64,000 bases of DNA from Adiantum capillus-veneris (taxonomy: Eukaryota; Streptophyta; Polypodiopsida; Polypodiales; Pteridaceae): contig CM043943.1 in assembly GCA_014529385.2 (NCBI GenBank), positions 157,415,247 through 157,479,246 on the forward strand, given 5' to 3'. The position numbers and the translations under genes were made by a program. Below are positions 1 through 12,239 of this stretch, piece by piece. A model generated the notes under the pieces. The model made no database searches, was not told the origin of the DNA, and saw only the letters and a program-made list of their open reading frames with translations. Each line of letters begins with the position of its first letter. The stretch's first letter is position 1.

Positions 1-335
1 CCAGCAGTGACCATTCTGGCCTTCTGGGCTTGAGTTGATTCACACCCTCAAAGGACATTAGATAGTATGATCATATCCGTGGCAGCTCAGATTGGGCTAA
101 GAGGAAATTTTTATCGGCCTTTGGCGGCCTAGACCTTTTTTTTTTGGTGAGGCACAGCCTACACTGGTAGTACAGCCCACCTGTTCGGCTCTTCCCTTCT
201 CAAATTTTGTGATGTAGCCATTGTATATTCTGGCTTTAACTTGGGAGAGTCTCCCTGTTTGCACATATTATCCTAGCCCGTGGTCATTTTTAACCTAATA
301 GAAAGATCTACTTGGTGCAAGAAAAACTACAGTAC

Positions 336-3300
336 CTGTTGAACCCACGGAAGGCTGAAATCAAAGAAACTGTGTTGTCTGAGGAGCTGGGCTACATTTT
401 GAAGCATCTCGTTAGCAGTGGTGGACGAGAGCTTCTCAAGAACAGGCCCTGTCTTGTTCATGAGGCGAACCAGCATTAGCTCATCTCCGCTGCCCAATAC
501 ATCCATGTAAGCACAGTCCATATTGCCCAGTTGAACTAATTCAACAGCTCTGCTCCACAGCCTCCAATAAGCACGCTTCCCCTCTTGATCCACCTTGTTA
601 TTACCTGCTGCAATATTACTACTTGAGCTGCATCTGCTTGCTGAATTTGAGGCTTTTTCTCCTACTTCACCACTCTTTTTCCCCTCGTCTAAAGCTTGAA
701 TGTGCAATGCCTCCACTTGCATCGCCAATTTAGTGCTGCTAGTGCCTGTTGATAAATTGGGTTCACTGTCCTCCTCCCCTGCCCCTCTTATTGCTGCGAG
801 TGTTGCCTCGTCTTTTGAAGCTTGCCACACACTCCTTGCAGAAGGGCCCTCACCAGGTCGCCCATGGTTACCCAATGCAGCTGAGATGATAGATTCTCTG
901 TCCCATACTCTTCTTGATGCGATCTGTTCTGGATCTGCGTGGTCATCATTCTCCTTCTCAATGCCCCCCCTGAGCAGATTACCATTACTTGGCCTGGTTA
1001 CATCCGCACGCAATGCATTGTTGACCCTCCTCATCAACTCTTGGTCTTTGTCCTTGTGACATGGCTCATCAATCCGATGTGGTTCCATCCTGTAAGCATT
1101 CTCCTCAACCGATTCAAAATGATTTGTAGGACTTTCACTCCAATGCTCTTCTCTGACATCGGCGTCTGCATTGCTCTTCCAACGAGAGGCACTTACATTA
1201 TAGGTTAGTTCATTCATCATGAAATTAGCCCCTGCCTTGGATGCAGATGATGTGCAAGGGGAGAGCCCATCCATTCTGCCATTCCTACTCATGCTCGACT
1301 GCATGCTGTATTGTTCATCCTGTTGCGACGAGAAATACTTGTCACCATATAAATGATCACTCATTTCATTGTTGTACCTGTCCAAACAATCAGATGCTGG
1401 TATGTCCAAATCTTGTGATATGTCCTCCACAACCCTTTCCAAAACTTTAATGCGTGCTTCCAAAGCAAACATACTATTTCTTGAAGAGCCCATAAATTCC
1501 TGACAAGACATGGCATCCAACATTAATGTGACTGTTGATTTCAGAAACAGTAACCTGACAAGAGCACAGCTATTCTGTTCAATAGAAGCAAAATATCAAA
1601 TAAAAACATTGCTAAGCCCCAGTGATATATATAATTTATAAAGCAGGAAGGTACCAAGCAACCCAGAAACTCGAGAAAACGGCATGCATACTCATGAACA
1701 AGACCTAAAAGTTAACAATGCATTTCTTGATATGCCACAAGCATAGAGAGAAGCTTTGTAATGTGAAGCGTTACTTAGATAAAAACAACATACTTGAAAA
1801 AGATCCATGATGTTAGATTGCTGATACTCCAATTGAGACAACTGCTTTTGAACCATCAGCCAGTTTGCAGCATCAACCTGATCAGTGTAATTGTTTTTTC
1901 CATTGCTCACCATGTGGCCACTGGGGGACCTCAAACTCGGACTAGTTATGTCCCATAGTTGGGAATCAATATCTGAGGCATTACTCAGTGCAAGGCTTCT
2001 TTCAGTGGCAACTCCCAGAATTTCAGTGATTTCTGTTTTAGAATTCTGGTAAGAGCTCATATCATCCAGCATATTTGAATTGTCGTCATCAACATCACAT
2101 GTTTCAAGCCTTAAAACCTCCTTACTGTCAGTATCACCAGACACATGATGAAGCCTTGAATTTTCTATTCCATGATCCTCCATAAAGCTACTACCACCAG
2201 CAAATGAATCGGTTTGTCTGCACAAGGATTTGCATTCATTTGTGTTACTTCTGGATAGTCCATTTGTATCAATTCCTTTGTATCCAGTCACTGAAGGTGG
2301 GGGACAGCTGCGAGGAACTGCAACTTCTATGTGCCAATCGTCGGAGCTCTGTGACTCCATTTTGTTAAAGAATCGAGCATTTGGTTTCTTGTCAGTCAAT
2401 GCAGCACTCCTTTTTTTCAATATACCAGGCAGCTTTTCGAAAGCATTGGAGCCTGAACCAGTACTCCCATTTGCTGAGGGCGTTGAACAAGTTGATGACC
2501 CCATCTCTCGCTCAACCCCCGTCAAAGTCTTCCAAGTTTGAATAGCATCTTGTACACTATCTCTGACTGGTTTAACCTGCAAACAATCACATACTAAATT
2601 GATTTTTTTAAGAAAACGGTAAAAATTGATTTTTTTAAGAAAACAGTAAAACAAGAGTACTGGTGCTTGTGCTACTAGGCATGGTTTCTCTTGTATTCAT
2701 CTTGTGGATGATTTTTAGCAGATTGATACAAATAATTTACCAGCTTGCTTATGATCACATGCATTTTTTTAATCTGACGCTTGTTTATGTGTAGTTCTTC
2801 AAAAGTAGTGCTTACTCCAGTCAGTAAAAGGTGCCATATGCAAGTGAGCCTTTTTATATCTATGGTACCTTGTCAAACCTGCAAGACTCTAGCAGCAGAA
2901 GTGTGCCTGACTTAAAGGTTGTCAATTGTGCTCCCAAACTGGATCCCATGCAAGTAAGTGTCTCTGCTGCAGTCTTTCTTGTTGCCCAATCGTGACTCTC
3001 AAGAGCATCATGAACACAAGGAACCATAGTACTTATCACTGCCTGATTATAAACAGCCCCTACCTGCAACATTTTGTAAGACCACGTAAATAGTCATGCA
3101 GATGACATTTATGCATCCAAATATAAAGCATTGGATCAAAAGCACGTAAAGTAAACAAAATAGAAGCTAGATAGTTTTAAAAAGGTAGGCATCGGCTAGG
3201 AAAGAGCAGTTTTCTGCCATTTAATATCTCTGTTTGAATGAGGTTTTAAAACCATGAACTTGACATCTCATCTGCCAGACCAATTAAATTCCCTGCTTCT

Positions 3301-4382
3301 CAAGAGCTGAAGCAAAAAAATTGCAATACAAACATAATCCTGCTATGAACCAATCATGTAGCATTCAAAAGACGCAACAAATTTAGCATGGTAAAAACAA
3401 GGTAGAATAATCAAGGTCAATGCAGACCTGACAGAGGCTGGAGATGACAGGAAGCAGTGCTGCCTTCGCAAGAAAACTAGGATTTGTAAGCAATTTGCAG
3501 ACACGCTGGCTGAGGCGGGACGTACTTGGTGAATGGGGGTTGCCTTGAACAGATGTAATAACACGGGCAAGGCACATGGCAGCTCCAGATTGAACACTTC
3601 GATTTTGCTCAGAGAGTGCATCAAAGAGGGGTTTGACAAAGGCATTAAGCTCCTGCATGTTTGACGACTGAGCATTTCCAAGGCTAGGGTGAGGTTGCAC
3701 ATGGGCTGTGACGGGATCCTGATGATTGTTGTGCGTGAAAGGAGGGCCCGAATTCGAGCGCACTGGTCCATTGGTTTGCATTTTCTGCATACAGGCACCT
3801 TCATTGGCATGCACACACGAATGCAGATTTGTGTCACTCTGCATGTTGGACCTTGGAGTCCCCCTCGGTGGAGAGGTGGTGCCTGCTAATGCACCCACAT
3901 AGGCCTTTGATGCAAGAGGAGGCAATAAGTAGACAATGTGAGAAGCAAGAGAGCCCATTGCATCTATGCACGCATCACGCACACCTGTGTCTGGGTCTTT
4001 GAGTCTGCGTACAATGCTTGAGACAATCTTGGGTAAATGAGGGATGAGCAAGGGGCCATGGCGTGCAGCGAGGGTAGCAAGCAGTCTGACACATTCCCTC
4101 TTAACCGTACTCTTCTGCTGAGTATCCGTATCATAGAGGCAAGACAAGCACATAGAAAGGCCTTCGGGAGACAGGACTTCGACGAGCTTTTGAAGATCTT
4201 CGACAGCGAGCTGCTGCGTATCTCTGTCAGAGAGCTTGGCGAGAGCTGCTAGCATTCTGTGTTTGAGCTCCATGAGGAGCAAATGCGATGGAGGACCTCC
4301 GCCGACAGAGCCCGCATAGCTCGATGGACGACCTGTCGTTCCGGTATGGCCCGCTCTTTGCCCGACACCTCGTCCAGTCTGC

Positions 4383-4387
<5 letters not shown>
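336..4387 (-). CDS. TOR1: TORTIFOLIA1/SPIRAL2-like microtubule-associated protein (partial at C-terminus)
   Basis: Plant-specific HEAT-repeat protein. Known members bind cortical microtubules and control directional cell growth. Exons on the minus strand are 4387-3428, 3063-2869, 2576-1794 and 1499-336; all are multiples of three and all introns are phase 0 with GT/AG ends. Exon 1 (320 codons) carries the N-terminal HEAT/TOG-like block around residues 40-150, with family strings such as LSDRDTQ, SCLYDTD and RRLKDPD, then a Ser/Asn-rich insert at about 185-245. Exon 2 resumes the HEAT block and ends CRFDK; exon 3 opens VKPVRDS, an exact family junction. Exon 3 is otherwise low-complexity. Exon 4 starts EFMGSS, has a short coiled coil (LEARIKVLERVVEDI), and ends in the conserved C-terminal domain at FDFSLPWVQQ. 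The frame would stop at 327 after three more codons, but a GT donor (CAG^GTACTG) at 336/335 and the usual extra C-terminal exon of the family suggest the last exon lies beyond position 1. The ATG at 4387 is the first in frame and directly follows a GA tract. Confidence 0.88.

Positions 4388-4423
<36 letters not shown>
4388..4423. repeat. (CT/GA)n microsatellite abutting the TOR1-like start codon
   Basis: About 18 CT dinucleotides. On the minus strand this is a GA tract ending immediately before the ATG at 4387, so it forms the last part of the 5' UTR. GA tracts in this position are common in plants and can bind BBR/BPC GAGA-binding proteins; a regulatory role here is inference. Confidence 0.9.
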
Positions 4424-4427
<4 letters not shown>

Positions 4428-4674
4428 GCTATGAAGCTCCGTCCCAGCTAGTTCGCACATGTACAATGGCTTCGTCGCTGACTCTCCTGCACTCCCTGCG
4501 TGTGGCCATCTTGCACCAAGTGGCAAGAAGCTTCCATCACAGCCAAGAACATAATTGGCTTGTTAAAACAAGCCTACCAAGGTTAAGAATTGTGAGAAAC
4601 TCACAATGGTGTGTGTGCGCGCGCACGAGGGAATTGTTGTGGAATGGTAGAGATGACGCCTGTGGAAATTCATT

Positions 4675-5640
4675 TCAATTGGAGAGTTTGCATTGGAGTA
4701 GAGTTTTTGCTCAGACTCTTATTCAACGCAACGCTCTCCTAAACATGCTTACTCTCTCTCCCACAAAGGTATTGACAGGATAAAAGATGTGATAGACACA
4801 GAAGGACGGGTGCTCTCGTTCAGACAAGCTGCTCTTACCTTTGGACTTGGGTTACACTACAGGCCCATGTGGGACACCATTAAGGAGTTGGTCGACTCTA
4901 CATCTCCCATCCCGTCTCGCAGGTTGAAGACAATCGAATTTGCGATTGGCTCTACGTTGGTTCTTCGATTGGTTCGATATCTGCAAAGAAAGTGTACTAT
5001 CATGTGCAATCTTCTTCGTGGATCCAAGAACACAAGGTATGGAATATGAATAAGAGTGTTACTTGGTGGTGGAGTAAAGTTATGAAAGTGTGGCATGCTA
5101 AGCTACCTCTAAGGAGCGATTGTTTATAAGAAGATATATTGTTGGGGTTCTCCCCACTAGCAAATTATTGCGCTCTAGGAGATTGGCCTCTTTGCGATGT
5201 GTTCGCTGCGGTGCAAGCATTGAGAATATTCCACATCTACTGGGGTCTTGTTCTCGTACGTGACAGTTTGTGAATAGCATCTCTTCGCTCACGTTTTCCC
5301 AGCTTACAATTTGGTAAATTTTTCTAAATCTTTGGACTGCTTCCACCTTTGCTTCGGTCGTATGCATACTTTTTTGGCTGGGTTAGATTCTGGGTACTAT
5401 GGACAGTGTGGAGAGCACGGAATTCCCTCATGTTTCAGCAGATTCAAGTGGAATATGTTTCATTCTTCAAGATATCTCTTAGACGGTCTCTTCAAGTTGC
5501 CTATGACTTGGACGAGCTCCCTGTTAGCCATTACCAGCTCTATTTTGACCGTTTCTGAGTTACAGTTTGTAATACTTTCTATGGGTTTTCCTTGCCTTGA
5601 GTTTTCCCATTTGTAATTCAATTTGACTTTACAAAAAAAA
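4675..5640 (+). pseudogene. L1-type LINE, decayed 3' end (zinc-finger RT tail)
   Basis: The C-terminal tail of a plant non-LTR reverse transcriptase can be read across several frames. Around 4768-5049 lies a segment with SHKGIDRIKDVIDTEG and LGLHYRP. From 5050 the text reads KVWHAKLPLRSD. Around 5135-5260 is the zf-RVT motif (LRCVRCGAS, then HLLGSC). Positions 5349-5558 give the usual terminal block (FWVLWTVWRARNSLMFQ, SLRRSLQVA). At least one stop and two frameshifts break it, and the catalytic RT core is absent. The fragment ends in a short A run at 5632-5640 followed directly by a GT microsatellite, as expected for a 5'-truncated LINE inserted by target-primed reverse transcription. Confidence 0.7.
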
Positions 5641-5650
5641 GTGTGTCTGT

Positions 5651-5702
<52 letters not shown>
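5641..5702. repeat. (GT)n microsatellite
   Basis: A run of GT with three GTGTCT interruptions near its start. It begins right after the A run of the LINE fragment and may have grown from the LINE tail. Confidence 0.9.
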
Positions 5703-5703
<1 letters not shown>

Positions 5704-5863
5704 GATGCAGGGGCATGAGAGCGCAATCGAGGAGCTACTGCTATGACGCGAACTGCTTGCTCCTACAAACCCTAGCGCGACGACCACTGCGCAAACATGT
5801 TGTGCGTACAATTGCAACGTGCACTGTACTGCAAACCCTAACACAACAAAAGGAGGGTGTGTG

Positions 5864-6056
5864 TGTTGGGGTATAGGCACCTGTGCCTTGCCCGACCGCC
5901 TAGAGGCTGGGCACCCACCACTGACTTGTATACCTTATACATAGCATAAGTGTAGAGGGGGTTGCTCACTCTTTGAGTCTCCCCACCCATATCTGTGTGT
6001 CGTGTGTCTTCTTCTCTCTCTCACTCTCCGTCTGTGGTGCTCCCCGATCCCCTTCA
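5864..6056 (+). repeat. 5' LTR of short-LTR copia element
   Basis: 193 bp, TG...CA ends. It contains the segment ACTTGTATACCTTATACATAG, with TATA-like stretches, shared with the right LTR. The two LTRs differ at scattered bases and by a few small gaps, so the insertion is not recent. Confidence 0.85.
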
Positions 6057-6058
6057 AT

Positions 6059-6070
6059 TGGTATCAGAGC
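6059..6070 (+). other. Primer-binding site (initiator-Met tRNA)
   Basis: TGGTATCAGAGC, the standard plant retrotransposon primer site complementary to the 3' end of initiator tRNA-Met, two bases after the 5' LTR. Confidence 0.9.
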
Positions 6071-7853
6071 GACAGGTGTGAGAGCGTAGATGGACAGCTT
6101 CGCAATGAACTTGTCGGCTATGGCGGAGAGGTCACAGATCTGAGCAAAGAAATAGAGGAGGCTTGTGGACAGCCATACAGAGGCTTGCAAGAGAGCTCTC
6201 AGGAGCTTCCTAGTGCTCACAGATCAGTCCACAGTTCTTCTATAGATTAGCCCACTGTGTACAGCATCTTCCCTCTTCTCGGCCAGCTTTGCAACGGCTA
6301 CATCGGCGACAGATTGGAGCTTGGAGCTTCCATAGACATGGAAGCATTGTGAGATTGATGCCTTCAGCTCACGCATCGAGGTGGGAAGTGAGTTTGAGCC
6401 TTTGTATGAGCTCAAAGAAGCACAGAACAAAGTCGTTCAGTTTTTGGCAGTTTGACAGCAGTCTAGTGTTTTGCTCATAACTTGAGCTACAAAGCTCCGA
6501 TTCCAAAAAAATTTGGTTCAAAACGGAGCTGGATTAAAGCTCTACGACTTTGTAGAAGGAATTGTTTTCTGATTCGGAGTGCAAGTGGGTCTGAAATTAA
6601 AAACACAGAGACTGTTTTTCATGACAGTTTTGAGCTCTATTGTTTTCTTTGCTGCAAACAGCTTACCCGTACACACTGCATGTAGCAGGCACATATGAGG
6701 TGTTACAAGATCAGGTTTGACTCCCAGGTACAGGTTGAGTCTAGTACTCCCACAGGTATTGCCAATTGCAGTTGAGTGGTTCTTCTGCTGCAGTGTTGTG
6801 GCTTGCATACATGGTCTTTGAGCGGGTAATGCTCTATGTATGCTTATGTGGTGATCAGTAGATCTTGTGAGCAAGTGCAGAGGTTGGTTGTGGATAACAT
6901 GTATGGTCACCTGTGGTACTCTTTGTGAGCATTTGTTGGACATAGGTTTGCAGAGTTTATGTATGTATGTTGAGTGTAGTTTGATGCGCATTGATTGCTC
7001 ATTGTATTGAGCTTGCAGGACAATGGTTATTTTGTGTTGATAGCCATTGTGCGTCGAAACTCTGGCGAAAATTTTCCAGGAGTTTTATGCGAATCATTTA
7101 TGCGATCTAGGTAGAGATTGCGGGGTGCACTCAGCATTTGCGTGCGATGTTCAGCAGGTGGGAGATTTGTGCGTGTGTATGCATCGATACCGCACAGTGT
7201 GGACTTGGTGATTAGCTCACGGTTTGACAGGCGTACAGTTATCTTGGCACACTCACAGGAGTGAATATTGTGATGTATGCTTGTGTGGCTACGAGCTAGG
7301 TAGCCGGATTCGAGCACTAATGGCTTGAGGTTTTTTAGCAGGTTTCAGCTACAGGTTTACAAGTTTACAGGCAGGTTTGAGGGCTTATTTGAGCACTGAA
7401 TTTTCAACCATTGTTTCCTCTTTGCAGGTGTCCATGTATGGCTCAGTTGTAGGCTGATCTAGGACACGTTTGTGACTCGTTTATGCAGTTGTTAAAGAGC
7501 GGAATTTTGGGGCTATTTTGGGGCTAATTTGCAGCCATATTTTACAGCCATACAGGAGCTTGGTTTACTCTACAGGAGCCTCGTACACTTGGCATTTGGG
7601 ATTTGCATCATTGCCATTTGTGGAGCACAGTGTGGTTATACTACTGCGAGAGATTTTATGCGTGGATTCGCATGAGCATTGTAGGTGCTGGTGAGATCTT
7701 TTTCGAAGAGCATTTTCTCGTTGCAGGTTGCTTCTTTTGGATTAGTTGAGTGCATTTCATTGCTACCGTACCTAGAGTAGAGTTAAAGCTCTTGGTTATT
7801 TTTGACATTCACTTATAGTAGTCAATATGTGTTAGATTTTCGAGTCTAGGACA

Positions 7854-9379
7854 ATGACTCATGAGAGATGGCGTTCTCGTTCGTGTCGACACTTGAGATG
7901 TTGGCATTGTGGTCACACAGGGCACATTAGACGGCGATGCTTTCGTCGTATGAGACAGCACAGGAGACAGGCTAGTCTCAAGGATGCAGTAGATGCTATA
8001 GGCTCCGTTGACTTGACAACTGCTGTGCAGGATCACATACAGTGTCTGAGTACCCTAGTGACAGTGAGGTCACATTTGCTTCCTATATTACTCCTGATTT
8101 TTTTACGTCTGAGGATAGGGCACTTCTTTTGCAGTGGGTGCTAGACAGGGATGCTACTTTTCATGTCACTCCGTATCGTGACTAGTTCAGTAGCTATTCT
8201 AGCAGAGTGCATGGTAGTGTGCGATTGGCAGATGGGTCACTGCATGAGATTGCTGGTTCAGGAGATGTGAGACTGTCATTACCGAGCGATGCATCGTGCG
8301 TGCTCAGAGATGCGCGTCATGTGCCAGATTTGATGATGAGTTTGATCTCCGTTGGTCAGCTCAGGGATAGTGGATGTCGGGTATCGTTGCTTGAGAGATC
8401 TTTTGCGTTGCATTTGGGTTCACTAGTGATTGCGAGAGGTACTAGAGTTGGCACATGGTACCCATTGCACGTAGTACTGGTGCGAGATGGTCGAGTCTCA
8501 ATCTTGTTTACAGCCATGCAGAGAGCAAGAGACATGGACAGTCTCTTTTGCTCATGGGTTGCAGGGTGCTTTGCATGGAGTGCAGAGTAGTGAGCTCGTT
8601 GTGCACATAGTTGGGGCATGACTTGAGCAGTCACACAGAGAGGTGACAGAGTCAGACATGCATGCTTTGCTAGTGATTGAGCAAAGCAGAGAGTCAGTTG
8701 GGCGAGATACTTCTATACAGAGGATAGACAGGTAGAGAGGTCTTGCTCTAGTGAGTCACGACAGGAGGACGTTGTGCAAGAGTCTATGCATAAGGAGTTA
8801 GAGCATGAGAGCTCTAGTGAGTCACAGCAAATTGAGTGGTCATGTTTGCAGTGGATGATTGCAGAGGAGGCTAAGATGTCAACGATTATGCAGTCATTCC
8901 TTTCTATGCTCGACAGTGAGCATGGGGATATAGTTGTGCAGGATATGTCTTCCAGCAGACACCTAGAGCAGCTGGTTTGCGCTGAGGTTGCACGACAGGT
9001 TGATGCGTCTTTTGCGGACAGTTAAGAGATGCATGTGGCTGACACACCTTGTTAGTCAGAGATGCCTATTGCCAGGGATATATATGTTGATGCATGCTCC
9101 GTAGAGCTAGCAGGGCCCGCTAGCATTGCATCGGCATTCGGTGGTCTCATGTATGAGATGCTAATCTTGAGACCGGATATCACAGCTACAGTGGGAGCAT
9201 TTGCAGTTGGGGTTGTCAGTCGTTTGTTGACTGATGATGGCATAGTGCACGAGGGAGATATGCAGGTATTGCGTACATACTTGCACTACGTGTGCGGTAC
9301 ATCTGGTGGTGTATGGACTTACACGGGAGCAGGACAGCCGGATGCACATGATCACAACCAGCCAGTGGGCATCGGTTGA
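7854..9379 (+). pseudogene. Degenerate copia gag-pol remnants of the short-LTR element
   Basis: Three islands read in the plus direction. A zinc knuckle of form C-x2-C-x4-H-x4-C (CWHCGHTGHIRRRC) lies at 7899-7940. A protease region follows at 8135-8160: the text WVLDRDATFHVTP has D-R-D where active copia proteases have D-S-G, and a TAG follows shortly. The frame at 8207-8590 (VRLADGS, DARHVPDLMMSLISVGQL) is the protease/pre-integrase block. Positions 9062-9379 resemble the end of the RT domain (GGLMYEMLILRPDI, LRTYLHYVCGTSGG). Nothing of integrase is visible. Not functional. Confidence 0.75.
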
Positions 9380-9458
9380 GAGCAATTTTCTCTCACCTTT
9401 TGTAGTCTTTAGACTAGCTTCCCTTCCATAAAGGCACAGTCGCCTTTAAGTGGGAGGT

Positions 9459-9647
9459 TGTTGGGGTATACGCGCATGTGCCTTGCCCGACTGCCCAGAG
9501 TCTGGGCGCCCACTGACTTGTATACCTTATACATAGCATAAGTGTATAAGGGGTTGCTCACTCTTTGAGTCTCCCCACCCTATTTGTGTGTCGTGTGTCT
9601 CCTTCTCTCTCTCACTCTCCGTTTGTGGTGCTCTCCGGTCCCCTTCA
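9459..9647 (+). repeat. 3' LTR of short-LTR copia element
   Basis: 189 bp copy of the repeat at 5864-6056, TG...CA ends, preceded by the purine tract TAAGTGGGAGGT at about 9447-9458. Confidence 0.85.
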
Positions 9648-12005
9648 CTGTGTGTGTGTGTAGTTGTTTAAATCTTAACTAATAAGACATAATTGAATTT
9701 TTACCTTCAAAAGACAGCTGGCCAAGGCACAATGGATAGATAAGTACAAAAATAACTCAGTATCAGAATTATTTAGGTACAATGATTGTAGGAAAGAGAT
9801 CCTCTTTCAGTTAGACCAGTAGTAAAAGAACTTCCCCGTTCTTCAGTGAGTGCTTCATTAAGTAAGGTTGCTTGCCAAAGAAAAGAAAACCCTCCAAGAT
9901 AGGATAGAGTCCTTACCTGCATCCATCCAAACAAGACAACAATTCAGTTAGCCTTGGATGTGTTTTACAGGTATCAATGGACCCTATCAATTGTTATCCA
10001 TGTCCATCTTACTGATTTTATTTACTTTAGACAAGCTAGGTTATTCATTAGAACTTTGTATGATAGCAGTCTTTTACTTATTACATCAAAAGATGAGTGT
10101 TACCTTCTACCTTTTTTATTGAGCTGTGAAGCCCATCAAGAATCCATATATCAATTTAATCATAGTGAGATCTATTTTTTACACCATAGCTTGGTAGCTA
10201 TGCTTTGCAGTAGCAACCATATACTTACCTTCCTGAGAAACAATTTCAAGGTGTCATTGGTGTTCTTTTACACACCGAGAGGTCAAGAACAACTTAAACT
10301 GTTTAAGATGCCCAATGGTATCAAAAAAGAGGTTAATGTATCATCTCCCTTTTTGCAACAAAAAATGCCAGTATAACCAATCAACAGAGTATCAAAAAAA
10401 CTCCATCTATACTAAGTAGACTCATGGATTACCAACCATAGATTTTTTTTCCCAAAGCCGAAAGTATCAGCTGTATACTTACCTTCAGAATGCCAAGTTA
10501 TCACGAATTGTAGTATCCAGCCCGATTAGAGTATGATGCTTAAAGTTTCAATTGTCATGGTTACTTAAAAAACCACTCCATCCCCTTATTTGCTATGAAA
10601 TCCTAACGGTGATAAGCCCAAGTGTGGCAACCAATTTTATCAAAAAAACCAATAGTTTCTGAATCCTGCAAGTCAAGCTCCCTCCCCCCTTGAATATTGA
10701 CTATCCAAGAGAAAGGTTATGCCCAGGGCAACCCATAAGCTACCACATTAGTATCGAAATTTTATTAGCTAGGTAAGATAACCTTTTATTGAAAAAAATA
10801 TAACCCTTAGCTACTAGCACAGAGCCTACTAGAAACTTTCAATCCTTGCCAGTGTTCGACAGAGGTCTTTTACCATATGCAAAGCAAGGTCAGGACCCAA
10901 GCCAACTATGCAATGGCTCCAACATAGTTTTCTTGAAAACACACAGCCCTTATCAGCTAGTTCAAAGCAACCTCTGTAGCGGCAAACTGCCAGGTGGTTA
11001 TGAGTGAAATCAACAACCCTTAGATGCAAGCACAGAGCCCATACCTACTTGCAAGAGGAACCTCAGTCCATGCCAATGTTTTTAACAGAAACAGTTACCA
11101 ACACGAGGTCTCAAGACCCCAGCCAGTCCTGCATAGTAGTTTTGTTTTAAAGAAGATCATTTTTAAATAAATGTAACAAGCAACCCTTAGTGGTTTAAGT
11201 ACGACCACCTGCAACAGACTTATGCTTAGCCCCAATATTACAACCGGTTATTGACAGGCGCCAATTTTACAACTAGTAGTGCTCAACCTACAGCAGTGGC
11301 TGAAAATAGAGCCATCACAACCAGTAGCTATAAACCTGCCATGGCTCGAAAAAGAGCTAGTACAACAACCAGTTTTAAACAACAATCTGCCCACGTTTTC
11401 TACAGCAACCCATCCTCTCCCCTTTTTTTATGCATAAGAGGTCTCAAGGTACAAGCTGAACATGTCCGGCCCAGTATTTCAAGGTCACATAACAGTATTT
11501 ACACCAACCAGCTCTCACTCGGAGCCAACCATGCATAACTCAAAAAAGCCGAATCAGGTAAAACAAGGCACTTGAGATGTTTGAGCAGCAAGATCCATCG
11601 CTTCAACAAGTTTAGACAGTAACGATACAGAGCAGAGAGAAAAAAACCTAATCCAAGGCTAACTGAGGGCCAAGGTGTGCCCTCACCTCTGTTTAAATAC
11701 GTAGGTGTGCACGTTTCCAAAGAGGTGGGGATGACTGCGCCTGGCCGCCCCTTATTGTGCAAATTCCACGTTTGGCCCACGATTGCCATTGCCTGGGAAG
11801 TCCATACTCAGAGAGTGGAAGAGAGTAGACAAGGGCGCCTATCCCTTATAATCATACCAAATTTTTCACGCTTCGATTTCGCAAGGGCCTAGCCCCATTA
11901 CAAGGAAAGTATGGCAGAGCAAAAAAAGCTCTATAGTCCCAATAGGGGGTGAAAAAAACCGAAGTGGGGCGAGATATTTGAACTAAAGCAAGCATAGACC
12001 AGTAC

Positions 12006-12010
<5 letters not shown>
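9648..12010. other. Gene-free interval with a diverged tandem duplication
   Basis: No coding frame here has family resemblance; the longest frame (9954-10376, plus) is compositionally random. Around 10803-11200 the phrase AACCCTTAG recurs at about 10803, 11016 and 11182. The first two copies are followed by similar text (CACAGAGCC..., CCATGCCAATG / CCTTGCCAGTG, AGGTC...CCAGCCA), suggesting an old tandem duplication of about 170-210 bp. Confidence 0.5.
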
Positions 12011-12097
<87 letters not shown>

Positions 12098-12136
12098 CGG
12101 TTGTGTGTGTGTGTGTACAACTTTAGTCCCATGTTT

Positions 12137-12187
<51 letters not shown>
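12011..12187. repeat. (TG)n microsatellite, three blocks
   Basis: Perfect TG at about 12011-12096, a short block near 12104-12116, then another at about 12140-12187, separated by ACGGTTG and a roughly 22 bp spacer. The repetitive frame it encodes is not a gene. Confidence 0.92.
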
Positions 12188-12188
<1 letters not shown>

Positions 12189-12239
12189 TGTGTCTGTCTA
12201 AACGTGGTGTGTGTGCGTACTTCTTGGGTATTTTAGCCA

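Larger units (their letters stand above)
5864..9647 (+). mobile_element. Short-LTR Ty1/copia element, internally deleted and non-autonomous
   Basis: Two direct repeats of 193 and 189 bp begin TGTTGGGGTATA and end CCCCTTCA. They flank 3.4 kb of interior. A primer-binding site (TGGTATCAGAGC) lies two bases inside the left repeat and a purine tract (AAGTGGGAGGT) abuts the right one. The interior keeps only scraps of copia coding sequence: a CCHC knuckle, a broken protease and pre-integrase block, and the C-terminal part of the reverse transcriptase. Integrase and the RT catalytic core are missing. About 1.8 kb after the PBS has no recognisable protein. Flanking bases are GTGTG (left) and CTGTG (right), so a target duplication inside a GT-rich site is possible but not certain. 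Confidence 0.85.

Noticed and set aside
9954-10376. 140-codon plus frame
   Set aside because: No domain, random composition, AT-rich surroundings, no splice or promoter context.
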